Assembly (NCBI GenBank): GCA_018335765.1 | Contig: JAGXRU010000032.1 | Location: 1 to 7,331, forward strand | Length of the DNA: 7,331 nucleotides | Reading direction: 5' to 3' | Origin: Alkaliphilus sp. | Lineage (GTDB): Bacteria; Bacillota; Clostridia; Peptostreptococcales; Thermotaleaceae | Shown: piece after piece, positions 5,667-7,331 of the stretch | Numbering within the stretch: position 1 is the first letter of the stretch | Layout of the letters: the number at the start of each line of letters is the position of its first letter | Translations under genes and position numbers: made by a program | Notes under the pieces: generated by a model | What the model was told of the DNA's origin: nothing | The model's database searches: none | What the model saw: only the letters and a program-made list of their open reading frames with translations

Positions 5667-6392
5667 ATGAATGAAATAATGATTGATGTTCGTGATCTCG
5701 TCAAAAAGTTTTATATTGGCAGTCCAAATGAGTTGTTAATTTTGAAAAATATATCTTTAACAGTAAAACGAGGAGAATTCATTTCCATCGTGGGTGCCTC
5801 CGGCTCTGGGAAAAGTACACTAATGAATGTAATCGGTGCTTTAGATCGACCTACGTCAGGTGAATATATTCTGGATGGAACTTCCATACAAGATATGTCA
5901 GACAATGAACTCTCTGACATCAGAAACAAAAAAATAGGATTCGTTTTTCAGACATTCAACCTTATACCAAGAAGTTCAGCTATAAAAAATGTGGAATTGC
6001 CCATGCTTTACGCAGGGGTAAATAAAAAAGAAAGAAGAGAAAAAGCCGAGAACCTTTTGGAGCTAGTAGGTATGGCGGATAGAATGCACCATTTGCCAAA
6101 TGAGCTTTCTGGTGGACAAAAACAGCGTGTCGCCATATCACGAGCCCTTTCAAACGAACCGGCAATTATGCTGGTGGATGAACCTACAGGTTCCTTAGAC
6201 TCAGATACCGGCAGAATGGTAATGGATATTTTCCACAAGATCCATGAAACTAAAGGAACAACCATTGTCCTTATCACACATAATGATGAATTGGCTGATG
6301 AAACAGATCGAATCATCACAATAAAGGATGGCAGAATCCTTGGAGAGAAGAAAAGTCCACATTTGCAAATGTCAGAATTAAAAGGGAGATAG
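5667..6392 (+). CDS. ABC exporter ATPase (MacB/LolD/YknY-type)
   Basis: 241 residues, complete. Walker A GASGSGKS (43-50), Q-loop Gln 95 in FVFQTFNLIPRSSAIKNVELPM (typical of the MacB/LolD branch), signature LSGGQKQR (147-154), Walker B IMLVDEP with catalytic Glu 172, D-loop GSLDSDTG (175-182) and switch His 205 in LITHND. All catalytic residues are intact. It hydrolyses ATP on the cytoplasmic side to drive the permease encoded next. AAGGAG 6 nt before the ATG supports the start. The gene sits 12 bp after the fusion protein gene and 2 bp before the permease gene, so the three are surely cotranscribed and probably translationally linked. Confidence 0.96.
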   Translation: MNEIMIDVRDLVKKFYIGSPNELLILKNISLTVKRGEFISIVGASGSGKSTLMNVIGALDRPTSGEYILDGTSIQDMSDNELSDIRNKKIGFVFQTFNLIPRSSAIKNVELPMLYAGVNKKERREKAENLLELVGMADRMHHLPNELSGGQKQRVAISRALSNEPAIMLVDEPTGSLDSDTGRMVMDIFHKIHETKGTTIVLITHNDELADETDRIITIKDGRILGEKKSPHLQMSELKGR

Positions 6393-6394
6393 CT

Positions 6395-7331
6395 ATGAAC
6401 TTAACTGAAAATATCATCTTGGCCCTAACAGGTCTAAAGTCAAACAAAATGAGAGCGTTGCTGACCATGCTAGGTATCATTATAGGAATAGCATCGGTTA
6501 TTGCAATAGTAACTGTTGGAAATTCGCTTACAGCTTCGATTACTTCAGCTATGGAAGATATGGGCGCAAATTCTATCATGGTAGGTGTTAGGGAACGTGG
6601 TGGAGATGAATCTGATCGTGGACCTGACATGCCTGGCTCTGCAACTGCTACCCCCGAAGAAAGCGACCTTCTGACTGATGAAGCTATCGAAGCCTTTGTT
6701 GTAAGATTTAACGATAAAATAGAAAATATAAGTCTGTCCCATGGTGTTGGATCTGCAAAAGCTCAAGATGGAAGGCTTTACGCAAATGTAAGTATTGTAG
6801 GAGTCAACGAGGGATATGGTGATGCTAACAATATCGAACTCATCTCAGGACGATTTATAGATGAGAGAACAATTAAATCAGTAAGAAAAGTTGCTGTTGT
6901 TTCTGATAAGCTTATCAACAACATGTTTTCAGCCGGAGAAAATCCATTAGGACAAGAGATTAAATTGTATTCTGATGTGATTGAGACATATACAATTATT
7001 GGAGTTTATAAGTATGAAACTTCTGCATTTATGCCTAGCTCCTCTTCTGAAGAGGACATTAACACCAACCTTTATATTCCAATAAGTTTGGCGAAGCAGG
7101 ATTCTACAACCAAAAATTATCAATCATTTACGGTGGTCACCAAGACAGGTGTGGATGCTGGACTTTTTACGAAAGACATAGAAAACTATTTTTCAAAGGT
7201 TTATGAAAATAATACGAAGTGGGAAGTAAGTGCCATGAATATGGAAAGTGCCATATCAAGTATGACTTCCATGTTAAATACCGTTTCCATTGCAATTTCA
7301 GTTATCGCAGCAATATCACTATTAGTAGGCG
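6395..7331 (+). CDS. MacB/YknZ-like ABC exporter permease (partial, C-terminus off the right edge)
   Basis: 312 codons are visible and the frame is open at the edge. GGGAG at 6384-6388 is 6 nt before the ATG, overlapping the end of the ATPase gene. The N-terminus ENIILALTGLKSNKMRALLTMLGIIIGIASVIAIVTVG holds the cytoplasmic lead helix and first membrane helix (about 22-41) typical of MacB-type permeases, then the extracytoplasmic MacB_PCD-like domain (about 45-290; SGRFI, VAVVSD, NPLGQEI, YTIIGVYKYE, NLYIPISLA). The second membrane helix starts near residue 295 (VSIAISVIAAISLLVG) where the window ends. A polar, acidic, Gly/Pro-rich stretch at about 65-92 interrupts the early loop. About 90-100 residues (two further helices) should follow if it has the usual length of about 400. 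Function: mechanotransmission-type export with the ATPase and fusion protein. Substrate unknown. Confidence 0.93.
   Translation, partial: MNLTENIILALTGLKSNKMRALLTMLGIIIGIASVIAIVTVGNSLTASITSAMEDMGANSIMVGVRERGGDESDRGPDMPGSATATPEESDLLTDEAIEAFVVRFNDKIENISLSHGVGSAKAQDGRLYANVSIVGVNEGYGDANNIELISGRFIDERTIKSVRKVAVVSDKLINNMFSAGENPLGQEIKLYSDVIETYTIIGVYKYETSAFMPSSSSEEDINTNLYIPISLAKQDSTTKNYQSFTVVTKTGVDAGLFTKDIENYFSKVYENNTKWEVSAMNMESAISSMTSMLNTVSIAISVIAAISLLVG

Overview
The window is AT-rich, uses strong AGGAGG-type ribosome binding sites, TTG/GTG/ATG starts and a Cys-anchored lipoprotein, and encodes protein families typical of low-GC Gram-positive bacteria. I read it as chromosomal DNA of a Firmicute, most likely a member of the Clostridia. 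No species can be named from the sequence alone. No RNA genes, insertion sequences, CRISPR arrays or attachment sites are visible.

Layout: (1) Positions 1-691, minus strand, hold the N-terminal part of a lipoprotein sugar-type ABC transporter solute-binding protein; its C-terminus and presumably the permeases lie beyond the left edge. (2) A 182-bp divergent intergenic region (692-873) holds both promoters and several ATTGTT-type repeats. (3) Then on the plus strand come an AraC-family regulator (874-1578), an OmpR/PhoB-family response regulator with a TTG start (1636-2328) and a PhoR-like sensor kinase (best start GTG 2395, end 4167). No terminator separates these three, so they may share a transcript. 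(4) A clear intrinsic terminator follows the kinase. After it comes a PhoB-box-like tandem repeat with a well-placed -10 element. (5) Next is a tightly packed tripartite exporter operon of the MacAB/YknXYZ type: membrane fusion protein (4296-5654), ABC ATPase (5667-6392) and MacB-like permease (6395 to the right edge, truncated).

How it fits together: the AraC protein is the natural candidate regulator of the divergent sugar-binding protein gene. The two-component system most likely senses an extracytoplasmic signal and switches on the downstream exporter. The best evidence for that link is the pair of perfect 9-bp repeats with 11-bp period at 4227-4246. They sit where an OmpR/PhoB-type activator would bind, exactly 10 bp (counted from the CTGCCAC end) before an extended -10 element, and there is no recognisable -35 box. 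What the exporter moves (peptide, antibiotic, other toxic compound) cannot be told from sequence.

Verdict on novelty: the genes are all known families in a familiar arrangement. I found no undescribed enzyme system. The regulatory DNA is the most informative part of the window.
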